Positions 20,414 through 29,943 of a stretch of DNA of 64,000 bases are shown here, piece by piece. This stretch comes from Oscillospiraceae bacterium (GTDB lineage Bacteria > Bacillota > Clostridia > Oscillospirales > Ruminococcaceae), in the NCBI GenBank assembly GCA_009784625.1, contig WRBI01000003.1, forward strand, positions 1 to 64,000. Direction: 5' to 3'. Below the pieces are notes generated by a model. That model did not search any database. It was not told the DNA's origin and saw nothing but the letters and a program-made list of their open reading frames with translations. How positions within the stretch are numbered: the stretch's first letter is position 1; every line of letters starts with the position of its first letter. The translations under genes and the position numbers were made by a program.

Positions 20414-20499
20414 TGTATACTTTGAATCTGTAGTCAATACTCAACGAGCGCCCGCAATCTTAAGCCATTTTCAAGTGCATTGGTTCTAATGTGTTTCGC

Positions 20500-20524
20500 T
20501 TTGTGTCAACACGCCCTAGATAAA
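20500..20524. repeat. Second copy of the repeat end seen at 161-183
   Basis: TTTGTGTCAACACGCCCTAGATAAA versus TTTGTGTCAACACACCCTAAATACA. Confidence 0.5.
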
Positions 20525-20529
20525 GAATA

Positions 20530-20576
20530 AAATCCGAACTGCTTGCGGCGTTTAAAGCCGGTTGCGGTTCGGATTT
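20530..20576. terminator. Terminator-like hairpin between convergent genes
   Basis: AAATCCGAACTGC / GCGGTTCGGATTT. Confidence 0.65.
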
Positions 20577-20594
20577 ACTGCTTATATAGCGGCG

Positions 20595-21440
20595 TTACCT
20601 TAACCCCAATATCTCCCGCGCCTGTGCGGGTGTCGCGGCCTCGCATCCAAACTCCTCAATCAGCCGCACCGCCCGCGCCAAAAATTGCATATTGCTTTCG
20701 GCGAGGACACCCTTTTTGTAGAGCACGTTGTCCTCCATTCCGACGCGGACATGTCCGCCCATTGCTATGGTAGCGTAAAGAATTTCCATCGCGCCCGCAC
20801 CCACCCCAAAGGCGCTCCAGGTAGAGCCGGGGGCGACTTCGTCCAACACGCTCTTCATAAACACCAGATTTTTAGTACTCGCCCCAATCCCGCCGGCCAC
20901 ACCCATGCAGAATTGAAAATGAAAGGGGCCGGTCAGTATTCCCTTTTTGATGTAATATCCGGCGTTGTAAATCATTCCGGGGTCAAAGACCTCGATCTCG
21001 GGCTTTACGTTTACCTCCCGCATCATCCCGGCCAGCTTTTCAAGGAATGCCGGGTTGTTTTCAAAGATGGTGGCGTGTGCCCAATTCATAGTCCCGCAGT
21101 CATAAGAGGCCATCTCGGGTTTTAGCTGATAGAACGGGCGTACCCGGTCCGCTTCTTTTAGATTAACGCCGCCCGAAGTGGTGATGTTCAGGATGATGTC
21201 ACAATCCTTGTGCGCACGTATAAGCCCGATGGTCTCCTCAAACTTCTCATAGATCATCGCGGCTTTGCCTGCGTCATCCCGGCAATGGATGTGGGCGATG
21301 GCCGCGCCCGCTTTCCAGCAGCTGTACACTTCCTCGGCGATCTCGGCGGGCTGCAGCGGGACATTCGGATTGTTTTCCTTTGTCGGCCAGGCGCCGGTGG
21401 TGGCCACAGTAATAATCCGCTTATTCTTTAAATCGGACAT
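20595..21440 (-). CDS. Beta-keto acid cleavage enzyme (BKACE; 3-keto-5-aminohexanoate cleavage family)
   Basis: VATTGAWPTKENNPNVPLQPAEIAEEVYSCWKAGAAIAHIHCRD and GGHVRVGMEDNVLYKKGVLAESN. Confidence 0.88.
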   Translation of the reverse strand: MSDLKNKRIITVATTGAWPTKENNPNVPLQPAEIAEEVYSCWKAGAAIAHIHCRDDAGKAAMIYEKFEETIGLIRAHKDCDIILNITTSGGVNLKEADRVRPFYQLKPEMASYDCGTMNWAHATIFENNPAFLEKLAGMMREVNVKPEIEVFDPGMIYNAGYYIKKGILTGPFHFQFCMGVAGGIGASTKNLVFMKSVLDEVAPGSTWSAFGVGAGAMEILYATIAMGGHVRVGMEDNVLYKKGVLAESNMQFLARAVRLIEEFGCEAATPAQAREILGLR

Positions 21441-21505
21441 CGTCTGCTCCTTTCAAAATTACAAGAGGCCGCTAAGATTGTGTGCGGCCCCAAATAGATT
21501 GTTAA

Positions 21506-22444
21506 TCAAATACAGCCGCCGTAAGTGTAAGTCCTGTCCGGTACATCGTTCAGGTCGTCTTGATCAATTTCGGCCACACAGCGCACCATTGCCCCGTCAC
21601 CCATATACCAGCGGATGGGGAAACAGAAAAACCGGAACCGCTTGCCTGAGACTTTATCCAGGTCGCCGCCCAGGTTTTCAACACCGACAATACCGTTTCC
21701 CAACATATACTTATGGCAGGGTTCCCAGGTACCCCAGCCGGACACAGCTTCCAGTTCACCAAACTTTTGGTCGTAGGCTTCCTGGCCGTGCAGCTTAATG
21801 TACAGCTCTTTGTCGAACTCGGCGTACGCTTCTTCACCAAACTGTTCGATATACTCCTCTGTCAGCGGCCTGCCCGATGCGCCCAGCAGATTGAGGCGGG
21901 TCATCCCGTTATTGCCCATAGCGGTGTGCAGCGGGTGGTCAAGGGCTTGTTGATCCATGGCTACACACTTGACTTTGTGCCTTACAAACCATTTGCCGCA
22001 TTCAACCCCCACCCCGCAGGAATAGTGATAGTAGTCTTTGCTGTCATCAAACAGGCGGTGCATACCGGTGTTCAAACAGACAACCATCCCCGCAAGATCG
22101 GATGGCTTTATTCCCGCCCGCTCACAGGCGTCTTCAAGGTGTTTAGGCAGGATCAACCCCCATTTTTCGATCTCAATCTCCAGGCAGACAGCGTCGCCGG
22201 TATAAGCATCCACCGGCATTTCGTGGGTATAGCGGGCCCGCCTGCCGTCAAACTCCCGCTCCATAACGTGGCGCGGCGCATCGGCGTGGGTCCCGGTATG
22301 CTGTACGCAGTCAATCCGCTGGGTGAGCACCCCGCCCTTTGCCAGGCTGTGCATGTTGTCAATGACCGGTTTTGCGAAATAGGGCCAGCGGGGGATATCC
22401 GCGCTGAATGGATGGCTGAGGTCGACGAACACTTTTTTTCCCAT
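21506..22444 (-). CDS. Cyclase family / kynurenine-formamidase-like hydrolase
   Basis: FVDLSHPFSADIPRWP, HTGTHADAPRHV metal-binding motif. Confidence 0.82.
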   Translation of the reverse strand: MGKKVFVDLSHPFSADIPRWPYFAKPVIDNMHSLAKGGVLTQRIDCVQHTGTHADAPRHVMEREFDGRRARYTHEMPVDAYTGDAVCLEIEIEKWGLILPKHLEDACERAGIKPSDLAGMVVCLNTGMHRLFDDSKDYYHYSCGVGVECGKWFVRHKVKCVAMDQQALDHPLHTAMGNNGMTRLNLLGASGRPLTEEYIEQFGEEAYAEFDKELYIKLHGQEAYDQKFGELEAVSGWGTWEPCHKYMLGNGIVGVENLGGDLDKVSGKRFRFFCFPIRWYMGDGAMVRCVAEIDQDDLNDVPDRTYTYGGCI

Positions 22445-22455
22445 ATTGTTTTCTC

Positions 22456-23382
22456 CTATTGATCGTATATCATTTTGATGAGATATTCATTGAGTTCCCG
22501 CCGGGATTTTTCAATCTGCTCGGGTGTCCATTTGCGCAGGCCCTCCCCGGCCTTAAAGCCCAGCTTACCGCCTTCGTTCAGCTTGACCAGCACCGGGGAC
22601 GGCTTTGGCGAGTTTTCAAGGTGGGGGAGCAGGTAGTCGTGAATATTATAAATGAGGTCGGCTCCGACCATGTCGAGGTTTTCGAGCGGCCCCAATTGTG
22701 GGAGCCGCAGCCCAAAGCTGTACCGCACGGCCTTATCGATGGTTTCGGCGTCGGCGATATCGTTTTCAAGGATTGAGATGGCCTCCCGCCAGAGGGCGTG
22801 CTGCATCCGGTTGGCGATAAACCCGGGGACGTCCTTTTTGCAGAGCACCGGCACCTTGCCGGCTCTTTCAAGCAGCTTGAGAGTTGTTTCGGCAACTTCA
22901 TCCGAAGTGTAGCCGGACTTAACCACTTCTACCAAAGGAATCAAGTGTGCGGGGTTCCAGAAATGGGTGCCTACCAGCCGCTCTTTGTGTACCAGCCTGG
23001 CTGAAATTTCAGTCGGGCTCATCACCGAAGTGTTGGTGGCAAAGATCGCGTCCTGCCTGCATCTGCTTTCCAGCCTGGCAAAAGTATCCTGTTTGAGCCG
23101 CATATCTTCGAAGACGCTCTCGGCCACCAGGTCGGCCCGGGCAAAACAGGGGTGGTTAAAGTCGGTGGTAAATGAGATGCGCTTCATCCGCTCATCGACC
23201 TGGGCCCGGGTGAGGATTTCGCGATCCGCAAGCTGGTTTAAGTTTTCGCGGATAGCTGATAGTGGGGAGGTGTCTTTCAGGTCATAGAGCGTTACTTCCA
23301 GCCCTTCACAGTTCGAGTAAACCTGGGCCAGCCCCTTGCCGATCAGCCCCGCGCCGACGATCACTACGCTTTGTATTTCCAT
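22456..23382 (-). CDS. 3-hydroxyacyl-CoA dehydrogenase / L-carnitine dehydrogenase-like oxidoreductase
   Basis: VVIVGAGLIGKGLAQVYS, FATNTSVMSPTEIS, GTHFWNPAHLIPLVEVVKS, PGFIANRMQHALWREA. Confidence 0.85.
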   Translation of the reverse strand: MEIQSVVIVGAGLIGKGLAQVYSNCEGLEVTLYDLKDTSPLSAIRENLNQLADREILTRAQVDERMKRISFTTDFNHPCFARADLVAESVFEDMRLKQDTFARLESRCRQDAIFATNTSVMSPTEISARLVHKERLVGTHFWNPAHLIPLVEVVKSGYTSDEVAETTLKLLERAGKVPVLCKKDVPGFIANRMQHALWREAISILENDIADAETIDKAVRYSFGLRLPQLGPLENLDMVGADLIYNIHDYLLPHLENSPKPSPVLVKLNEGGKLGFKAGEGLRKWTPEQIEKSRRELNEYLIKMIYDQ

Positions 23383-23383
23383 A

Positions 23384-24175
23384 TCAGTTCGCCCAATAGC
23401 CGCCGGTGGCGTCGTAGTTGCCGCCGGTCAGAAAATCCGAAGCCGGCGAAGCGAAGAGGGTATACAACCCGATAAAATCCTCAACTTCACCCAACCGCCC
23501 GATCGGCAGCCGCTTTAAAAAATTCTGATGGACAGCTGAGTCGGGGTCGAACATCCACTCGGTTAACGCAGAGCGGAAGACGGTTGGGTTTATGGTGTTG
23601 ACATTGATTCCGTGCGGGGCAAGGTCGCAGGCCATAGACTGGGCCATGACATCGCACCCGCCTTTAGAGGCACAGTATCCGGTGTACCCTTTCATCCCCA
23701 TCCTACTTCGCGCTGAGGAGGTGATGATGATTTTTCCGCCTTTTCCCTGTGCCACCAACTGCTCAGCCGCCTGCTTGCAGATTATGTATACGCTTTTCAG
23801 GTCGGCGTCGATGATCTTTTGCCACTCGTCCACACTCTGCTCAAGGATTCCCTTTGGTGCATTAAACCCGTGGCATACAGCCAAAATGTTCAGCTCCCCG
23901 AAAGTTTTGACAGTGAACGCTACGGCCTGATCTGCCTGCACCTGGTCAGAGGGGTCGCCGGCAATATACGCGCACACAATCCCCTCTGCTTTAAACTCGT
24001 CGGCAAGCTGCCGCAGTTTCTCCTCTTTTCGCCCGGCCAGAACGACTTTTGCGCCTTGGTAACCGTAAGCCTTAGCGACCGCGCTGCCCAAAGCGCCCGT
24101 AGCTCCGGTCACAAGTGCTACCTTGCCCTCCAGGCTAAACATGCCTTGCGCAAAATGTTTCCTCACTTTTACCAC
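23384..24175 (-). CDS. SDR family oxidoreductase
   Basis: [42 protein letters not shown]-terminal [13 protein letters not shown]. Confidence 0.88.
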   Translation of the reverse strand: MVKVRKHFAQGMFSLEGKVALVTGATGALGSAVAKAYGYQGAKVVLAGRKEEKLRQLADEFKAEGIVCAYIAGDPSDQVQADQAVAFTVKTFGELNILAVCHGFNAPKGILEQSVDEWQKIIDADLKSVYIICKQAAEQLVAQGKGGKIIITSSARSRMGMKGYTGYCASKGGCDVMAQSMACDLAPHGINVNTINPTVFRSALTEWMFDPDSAVHQNFLKRLPIGRLGEVEDFIGLYTLFASPASDFLTGGNYDATGGYWAN

Positions 24176-24190
24176 GCTGACCAGCCCTTT

Positions 24191-24544
24191 CTATTTGGTA
24201 TCGGGGTAGTTTATTACCACCAGCATCCGGGCGGGGAGATTGCTCTTGTTCATAAGGCTTCTGCCCTCGTTTGGCAGCAGGGTTATGCTCTCGTCTTTGT
24301 GAATGACGCACTGCGCCCCGGCTTTGTCGGTCACGGTGACTTCACCCTCCAGCACATAGTAAACCTTTTCGAGGGGGTTGTCCTCGTAGCCCCACTCCGC
24401 GCCGCCGCCGGGCAAAAATGTGGACAGGCCCATCCAAAACTTTTCCGCGCCGGTTTCCTCCTTGCCGTGAATCCGCATAGCCGTCATCCCAAAGTGGCCG
24501 GGGGCCGAATAAGCCGCAAGCTCACCAAGCGTCCGCTTTACCAT
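24191..24544 (-). CDS. Small cupin-domain protein
   Basis: VYYVLEGEVTVTDKAG...LLPNEGRSLMNKSN; GGTGAG-type RBS before ATG 24544. Confidence 0.75.
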   Translation of the reverse strand: MVKRTLGELAAYSAPGHFGMTAMRIHGKEETGAEKFWMGLSTFLPGGGAEWGYEDNPLEKVYYVLEGEVTVTDKAGAQCVIHKDESITLLPNEGRSLMNKSNLPARMLVVINYPDTK

Positions 24545-24566
24545 TTTACTCACCCTTTCCGTCTGA

Positions 24567-25562
24567 TTATCCGATATGAATGCCAAGTGCCGCAGCATTT
24601 TTGTGATAGAGCTTTTGCCTGTCGGTTTCGCCCAAGGGAAGTTCCCGCACAAAGCGGATCATGTCGGCGGCGCTCTCGTAGGGGTGGTCGCTGCCGAACA
24701 AGATCCGGTCAATCCCCATAACCGCCGCAGTACAGGCGAATGCCTCTTTTGACATGTTGCCGCTGGTGGTTACCCAGATATTATTCTTAAAGTAGTAACT
24801 GAAATCTTGTTTGTTCAATGCCTTGGGGTTGGGCAGAAACTTGAAGCGGTTGTCCATCCGGTCAAGAAGGAAGGGGAAGGCCTCGCCCAGATGGCCGAGC
24901 ACCATTTTTAAATTGGGCACCCGGTCAAAAAGGCCCTTGACCACAAGCCGGGTCAGCGCGACCATGGCATCGGTGGTGAACCCCAGCCCCGGCCCGGCCA
25001 CGGTAAAGCCGAGATCGTTTACCCGCAAGCCCTGCGGCAGCTGTGGATGGAGATAGACATAGGCCCCCAGCCGCGCGGACATCTCGAAAAGCGGCAGATA
25101 GCGCTCGTCGCTCGGGCAGCTTTCGCCGTAGTTTGAATGGGTATGCCAGGAGACAAATCCGAGATCTTTTACACATCGCTCAAGCTCCCGGCAGGAGGCC
25201 TCTACGTCTTTGACAGGAAGTATCGCGCTTCCCAGGTAGCGGCCGGGATACTTTTTGGTCAGCTCGTACAGCGCATCGTTTGTTTTGCGGGCAACTTCGG
25301 TGCTTTCACCCGCGCCCAAGTCCTCGACCCCCGGCGAACAGCTCAACACAGCGGTGGAGATCCCCAGTTTGTCCATCAGTTCCAGGCGGCCCCCGCCGAC
25401 TTCAAGCAGCAGTGCGACCAGCTTGCCAAAGGGCGCTTCCAGCGCTTCGCTCCAAGTGATGATTTGGGTGTCTTTGTTGTAAGAGGGCGGCCTGGTGCGC
25501 CGGGTCACCGCGTCGACAAAACACTCGTCATAAAAATGGTTTTCGAGATCATACAGCTTCAT
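24567..25562 (-). CDS. Amidohydrolase family (ACMSD/TIM-barrel type) protein
   Basis: HLGEAFPFLLDRMDNRF, ILFGSDHPYESAADM. Confidence 0.85.
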   Translation of the reverse strand: MKLYDLENHFYDECFVDAVTRRTRPPSYNKDTQIITWSEALEAPFGKLVALLLEVGGGRLELMDKLGISTAVLSCSPGVEDLGAGESTEVARKTNDALYELTKKYPGRYLGSAILPVKDVEASCRELERCVKDLGFVSWHTHSNYGESCPSDERYLPLFEMSARLGAYVYLHPQLPQGLRVNDLGFTVAGPGLGFTTDAMVALTRLVVKGLFDRVPNLKMVLGHLGEAFPFLLDRMDNRFKFLPNPKALNKQDFSYYFKNNIWVTTSGNMSKEAFACTAAVMGIDRILFGSDHPYESAADMIRFVRELPLGETDRQKLYHKNAAALGIHIG

Positions 25563-25632
25563 AGGCTTGTCTCCCTTAATAATGTATAGGCATTGTCAAA
25601 CCTATTGTAAACTGGAAATGCAACCGCTAACT

Positions 25633-25646
25633 GTTAAGCATTTAAC
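25633..25646. promoter_or_regulatory. Candidate Crp/Fnr-family operator in the divergent intergenic region
   Basis: GTTAA-N4-TTAAC (5-4-5 geometry) between the amidohydrolase and the Crp/Fnr regulator gene. Confidence 0.3.
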
Positions 25647-25861
25647 GATTGCGCGCCAAAAAAACAACCCGACGTTTGTGCATGACGCCAAATCAGATTC
25701 GAACAGCTTCGGCGAACTGCACAATAGGGTTGTTTATTATTTTGTGGTCAATTGTATTACATTTTATAAACTACATTGTTATAATTGTGGTAGGATTGAA
25801 CTGCGACAAAGCACAGCCGCGGTTTAATCCCGGAGTTTATAATTAAGGGAGTTGAAAAGCT

Positions 25862-26560
25862 TTGTCGAATTCACAGGAAAGGCGCTCGAACTTCCGGCTG
25901 TACGGCGAACCCTCAAAGTGGAACGGGTGGCAGAAATTCTTTCTGCAAGGTGTGCGGGAGGTATATCCCAAAGGCGCCCCGATCCTTGAGCAGGGGGAGC
26001 ACACAGACAGGCTCTATTACGTGGTGAACGGAATTGTCGAATATACGCACATAAACGGTAACGGTGTCGAAACATTGGTGGATGCGGTGGGCTTTGGCAA
26101 CGTGGTCGGCTTACAGCCGTTTTTTAAAAACACCCCGGCGCTCTGTTCTTTTGTCGCGTTTACCGATGTTGTAACGGCTTCGCTTGACCGCGAGCAGGTT
26201 TACGCTTGCATAGACGGCGACTCTTTGTTAGCGATAGAAATAATAGACGAGCTTTGCCGGGTTATAGAGTGTCTTGTCGGCCACAATGTAACCAAAAACA
26301 CCACCAGCGCAAAAGCCAGGGCAATCGACTTTATCTGCGCCCTTTGCGAGACCGACATGTGTGAAAAGCTAGAGTCCGGCCAGATTTTTATCGGACTTTC
26401 TCAGGACGAGTTTGCCCGCGTGACAAAGGCTACCCGCGTAACAATAGCCAAGGCCTTGCGTGAACTCAGGGCCGAAAACCTGATTGAGACTGCGTATGGC
26501 GGAATTATCATAAAAGACTGTGACGGCCTGAGAAAATGTATGGACACAAAAAAGAGTTGA
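25862..26560 (+). CDS. Crp/Fnr family transcriptional regulator
   Basis: cNMP-like domain (ILEQGEHTDRLYYVVNGIVEYT) and C-terminal HTH (GLSQDEFARVTKATRVTIAKALRELRAENLIE). Confidence 0.88.
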   Translation: MSNSQERRSNFRLYGEPSKWNGWQKFFLQGVREVYPKGAPILEQGEHTDRLYYVVNGIVEYTHINGNGVETLVDAVGFGNVVGLQPFFKNTPALCSFVAFTDVVTASLDREQVYACIDGDSLLAIEIIDELCRVIECLVGHNVTKNTTSAKARAIDFICALCETDMCEKLESGQIFIGLSQDEFARVTKATRVTIAKALRELRAENLIETAYGGIIIKDCDGLRKCMDTKKS

Positions 26561-26810
26561 GCTTTGGCCGAACCATAAACTGCCGAGGCCGCCTGTTGGC
26601 AGGTCTCCCTGACATCACCCGAATTGAGATCGTGCATAGACCATTGACAAATGATTAACAATATTTTCCAAGACTAGTCGTCGCACTGCCTTCTTCATGT
26701 GGCTTTTCCTTGTACGGTTTAGAGGAAGTCAGATATATGGACTCAATCGCCGAGCTTTTGGCAGGCTTGGGTCGCTTAACAAAAGTGATACAACATTAGG
26801 AGGAATCATC

Positions 26811-27830
26811 ATGAGAAAAGCAAAGTTGATGGCAATTATTTTGGTTGTAATCCTTATCCTCGCGGCTTGTGGCGGGTCGCCCGCAGCTCCGGCTCCGGCA
26901 GCTCCGGCGGGAACTCCCGCAGCCCCGGCTGGCGACGCGGGAACCGCTGAAGTCACTTTTCCAACCGGCCCGATAACCATCTTTAATTCATCCCCGGCAG
27001 GCGCGCCCGCCGACGTCATGGCCAGGGAACTGGCCAGAAGCATCGAGGAGCTCACCGGCGTGACCGTGACCGTAGACAACGCAACCGGCGGCGGTGGCGG
27101 GGTTATGTTTGGCTCGGTTATGGCACGGCCTACCGACGGCTATACCTGGGGCTCGTTTACCGCGGCTCAGATCGTTGCGCTGCAGGCCGGGCTGTCCGAT
27201 GACTTCCCGCTGGATAACTTCACTTGGGTAAGCAGGATCCAGAACGACCACATTGGCCTGGCCATTTCGACCGATTCACCTTTCAGTGATATCCATGACC
27301 TGGTTGCGTGGGCACAGGCAAATCCCGGCCAGCTGCTGATCGGCGGGCAAGGCTCGGGCTCGGGCATCCACCTCTCCTCACTGGCGCTTGGCAGAGAGGC
27401 CGGATTCGAATTCACCTATGTACCTTTTGACGGCGGCGCCGAAGGCCTTAGCGCATTGCTCGGCGGCCACGTCGACGCGCTTATGGTCGGCCCGACCATC
27501 ATCCGCCCCTACTACGAGGCAGGGCAGGCCATCATGATCACCTCCACCGGCGAGAGCCGCCCTTTCGCAGAGACCCCGACAAACAGCGAGCTGGGCTTCG
27601 ATATCCCCTTTACCCAATACCGGGGCATCTTTGTCCAGACCGGCGTTGACCCCGCGATTGTTCAGGCGATCGCCGACCTGATTTACGAGGCAACTTTGAC
27701 AGAATCCTTCCAAACCTATCTCGAGCTGGTTGAGCTGGAAAGAGAATTTTTAGGGCCCGAGGACTTTAGGGACTTCGTACTCGCCGACTTTGCCGACCTT
27801 GAAGCAACGATTGCCGAACTGCTCAACTAA
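26811..27830 (+). CDS. tctC: Tripartite tricarboxylate transporter substrate-binding protein (TctC family)
   Basis: Lipobox LAACG; GAPADVMARELARSIEELTGVTVTVDNATGGGG; followed by TctB and TctA. Confidence 0.88.
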   Translation: MRKAKLMAIILVVILILAACGGSPAAPAPAAPAGTPAAPAGDAGTAEVTFPTGPITIFNSSPAGAPADVMARELARSIEELTGVTVTVDNATGGGGGVMFGSVMARPTDGYTWGSFTAAQIVALQAGLSDDFPLDNFTWVSRIQNDHIGLAISTDSPFSDIHDLVAWAQANPGQLLIGGQGSGSGIHLSSLALGREAGFEFTYVPFDGGAEGLSALLGGHVDALMVGPTIIRPYYEAGQAIMITSTGESRPFAETPTNSELGFDIPFTQYRGIFVQTGVDPAIVQAIADLIYEATLTESFQTYLELVELEREFLGPEDFRDFVLADFADLEATIAELLN

Positions 27831-27937
27831 GACGAAAGGGCATATCTGGCCAGGCAAAGGTTTTGTGCATAGCTGGATCGTGTACCGAAAGCACCGGTGT
27901 GAATACAGGTTCATCCAAGAGAGGAAGGTGTCTTGCT

Positions 27938-28396
27938 ATGGCGTTGTGGTTGGGAGAGGTTTTGATCTCGGCTGTGCTGATTGTTGTTTCGGTAATACTG
28001 TACATAATGGCCGGAGATATCGGTGGTTCCATTAACCCCGCCGACGTAGGGCCCGCGGCGTTCCCGCGCCTGATGTTGGCCGCAGTAATTGTTTTAAGCA
28101 TTGTCCAGATCGCGCTGTCGCTCAAAAAGCGCCAAAAAGCAATCGCCGAGGGCAAGCCGGGCAGAAAAGTCGTGATCGCCAACGGCACCGCTCTGTTCAG
28201 TACAATCGGGTTGATGCTGGTTTATGGACTTGTTATGCCGGTTGTTGGGTTTTATATTTCGACTGCGGTGTTTATTTTGGCCGTTATGATCCTCATGGGC
28301 AACCGGAAGTGGCTGCCGCTTGTAGCCGTGCCGATCGGGTTCAATATCTTTATCCACCTGGTTTTCACCATGTTCCTGGGTGTATCTCTACCGTAG
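27938..28396 (+). CDS. tctB: Tripartite tricarboxylate transporter small membrane protein (TctB family)
   Basis: ~150 aa, four predicted TM segments; GPAAFPRLMLAAV. Confidence 0.82.
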   Translation: MALWLGEVLISAVLIVVSVILYIMAGDIGGSINPADVGPAAFPRLMLAAVIVLSIVQIALSLKKRQKAIAEGKPGRKVVIANGTALFSTIGLMLVYGLVMPVVGFYISTAVFILAVMILMGNRKWLPLVAVPIGFNIFIHLVFTMFLGVSLP

Positions 28397-28410
28397 AGGA
28401 GGGCAGTTAA

Positions 28411-29895
28411 GTGGCGAATCTAATGTATGGATTTTCTCTCTTGTTTTCGGGCAACAACTTTTTGGTATTGCTTATTGGCGTGGTTGTGGGGTATTTTCTG
28501 GGTATTGTGCCGGGAATCTCCGCAGCTGTCAGCTTGGCCTTGTTAATTCCCTTTACCTTTGGGATGGATCCCGTTTCTGCCATGATTTTGCTGACCACCA
28601 TCTACACGGCGATTAACTTTGGCGGCGGGATACCGGCCATACTGCTCAACACGCCGGGCACGCCCTCAGCGGCCGCGACCGTGCTGGACGGCTACCCGCT
28701 TGCCCAGCAGGGCAAGGCCAAAAAGGCGCTCGGGATTACAATGTTTGCCTCGGGCATAGGCGGATTTTTCAGCGTCATCATGATGATCGCGTTCTCGATG
28801 CCCCTGGCGCTCTTCGCGCTCCGGTTTGGGCCGCCTGAGTACTTTATCTTGGCGATCATGGGCCTGAGCGTGGTTGCGGGCCTTTCGGCGGACAACCTCA
28901 CCAAAGGCTTGATTCTGGCCTCGCTTGGCCTCTTCCTGACCACGGTCGGGATGGATCCAATCGGCGGCGGCTTCAGATACGTTATGAGTTTCCACCTATT
29001 GGAGGGCATCCCCTTTGTGCCCGCGCTGATCGGGCTGTTCGCGATATCTGAAATATTCTCAATGATGGAGGAAGCTTCAGCCAATCAAAAGCCGATGGAA
29101 AAGATAGACGGTGAGGGGATCACCGTAGCCGAAGTCAAGAGCTGCAGGCGTGCGATTGGCCTTGGCTCGATCATCGGATTTATCGTCGGGCTGATTCCGG
29201 CCGCCGGCCCGAACATTGCCGCCTGGATGTCCTACAACGAAGCCAAGCGCGGCTCAAGCAATCCCGAAAACTTCGGCAAAGGCGAGCTGGCCGGCGTTGC
29301 CGCGCCTGAGACCTCCAACAACGCGGCTGCCGCCGGCGGGCTAGTGCCTACGCTGGCGCTGGGCATCCCCGGTTCCCCGCCTCTCGCGGTTTTGATCGGC
29401 GCGCTCACCCTCCACGGGATCACCGCCGGGCCCCTGCTTTTTGAGCGCAACCCCGAGGTCCCCTACTCTATTTTCGCGACCATGATTATAGCCACCCCGC
29501 TCATGATGATACTGGGGCTGGTCTGCATCAAATACTTCGCGCTGGTCACCCTTATCCCCAAAACTGTGCTTGCCCCGATTGTCCTGGGTGTTTGTACAGT
29601 CGGCTCGTTTGCGGTTTCGGGCACCATGTTCGGCGTTTGGGCGGCCTACATCTTCGGTGTAGTCGGATATATCTTCAAACGCTTTGGTTTCCCCATCCCA
29701 CCTATCGTTTTGGCCTTGGTGCTCGGGCGTATGGCTGAGACAAACTTCCGGCGGTCTATGCTTATGAGCGGCGGCGACCTCTCGATCTTCGTCACCCGCC
29801 CGATCACCGTTGTTATTATGCTGCTCACCATACTGATGTTCGTCTACCCGCTGATCAAATCACAGATTAAAAAGAGAAAGGCCGCGGCCGGATAG
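28411..29895 (+). CDS. tctA: Tripartite tricarboxylate transporter large permease (TctA family)
   Basis: VGYFLGIVPGISAAVSLALLIPFTFGMDP, GGGIPAILLNTPGTPSAAATVLDGYPLA. Confidence 0.92.
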   Translation: MANLMYGFSLLFSGNNFLVLLIGVVVGYFLGIVPGISAAVSLALLIPFTFGMDPVSAMILLTTIYTAINFGGGIPAILLNTPGTPSAAATVLDGYPLAQQGKAKKALGITMFASGIGGFFSVIMMIAFSMPLALFALRFGPPEYFILAIMGLSVVAGLSADNLTKGLILASLGLFLTTVGMDPIGGGFRYVMSFHLLEGIPFVPALIGLFAISEIFSMMEEASANQKPMEKIDGEGITVAEVKSCRRAIGLGSIIGFIVGLIPAAGPNIAAWMSYNEAKRGSSNPENFGKGELAGVAAPETSNNAAAAGGLVPTLALGIPGSPPLAVLIGALTLHGITAGPLLFERNPEVPYSIFATMIIATPLMMILGLVCIKYFALVTLIPKTVLAPIVLGVCTVGSFAVSGTMFGVWAAYIFGVVGYIFKRFGFPIPPIVLALVLGRMAETNFRRSMLMSGGDLSIFVTRPITVVIMLLTILMFVYPLIKSQIKKRKAAAG

Positions 29896-29943
29896 GTAGG
29901 CGCAGTCAGCCGTATCGATATATTTACATAGGAGGATCAATTT

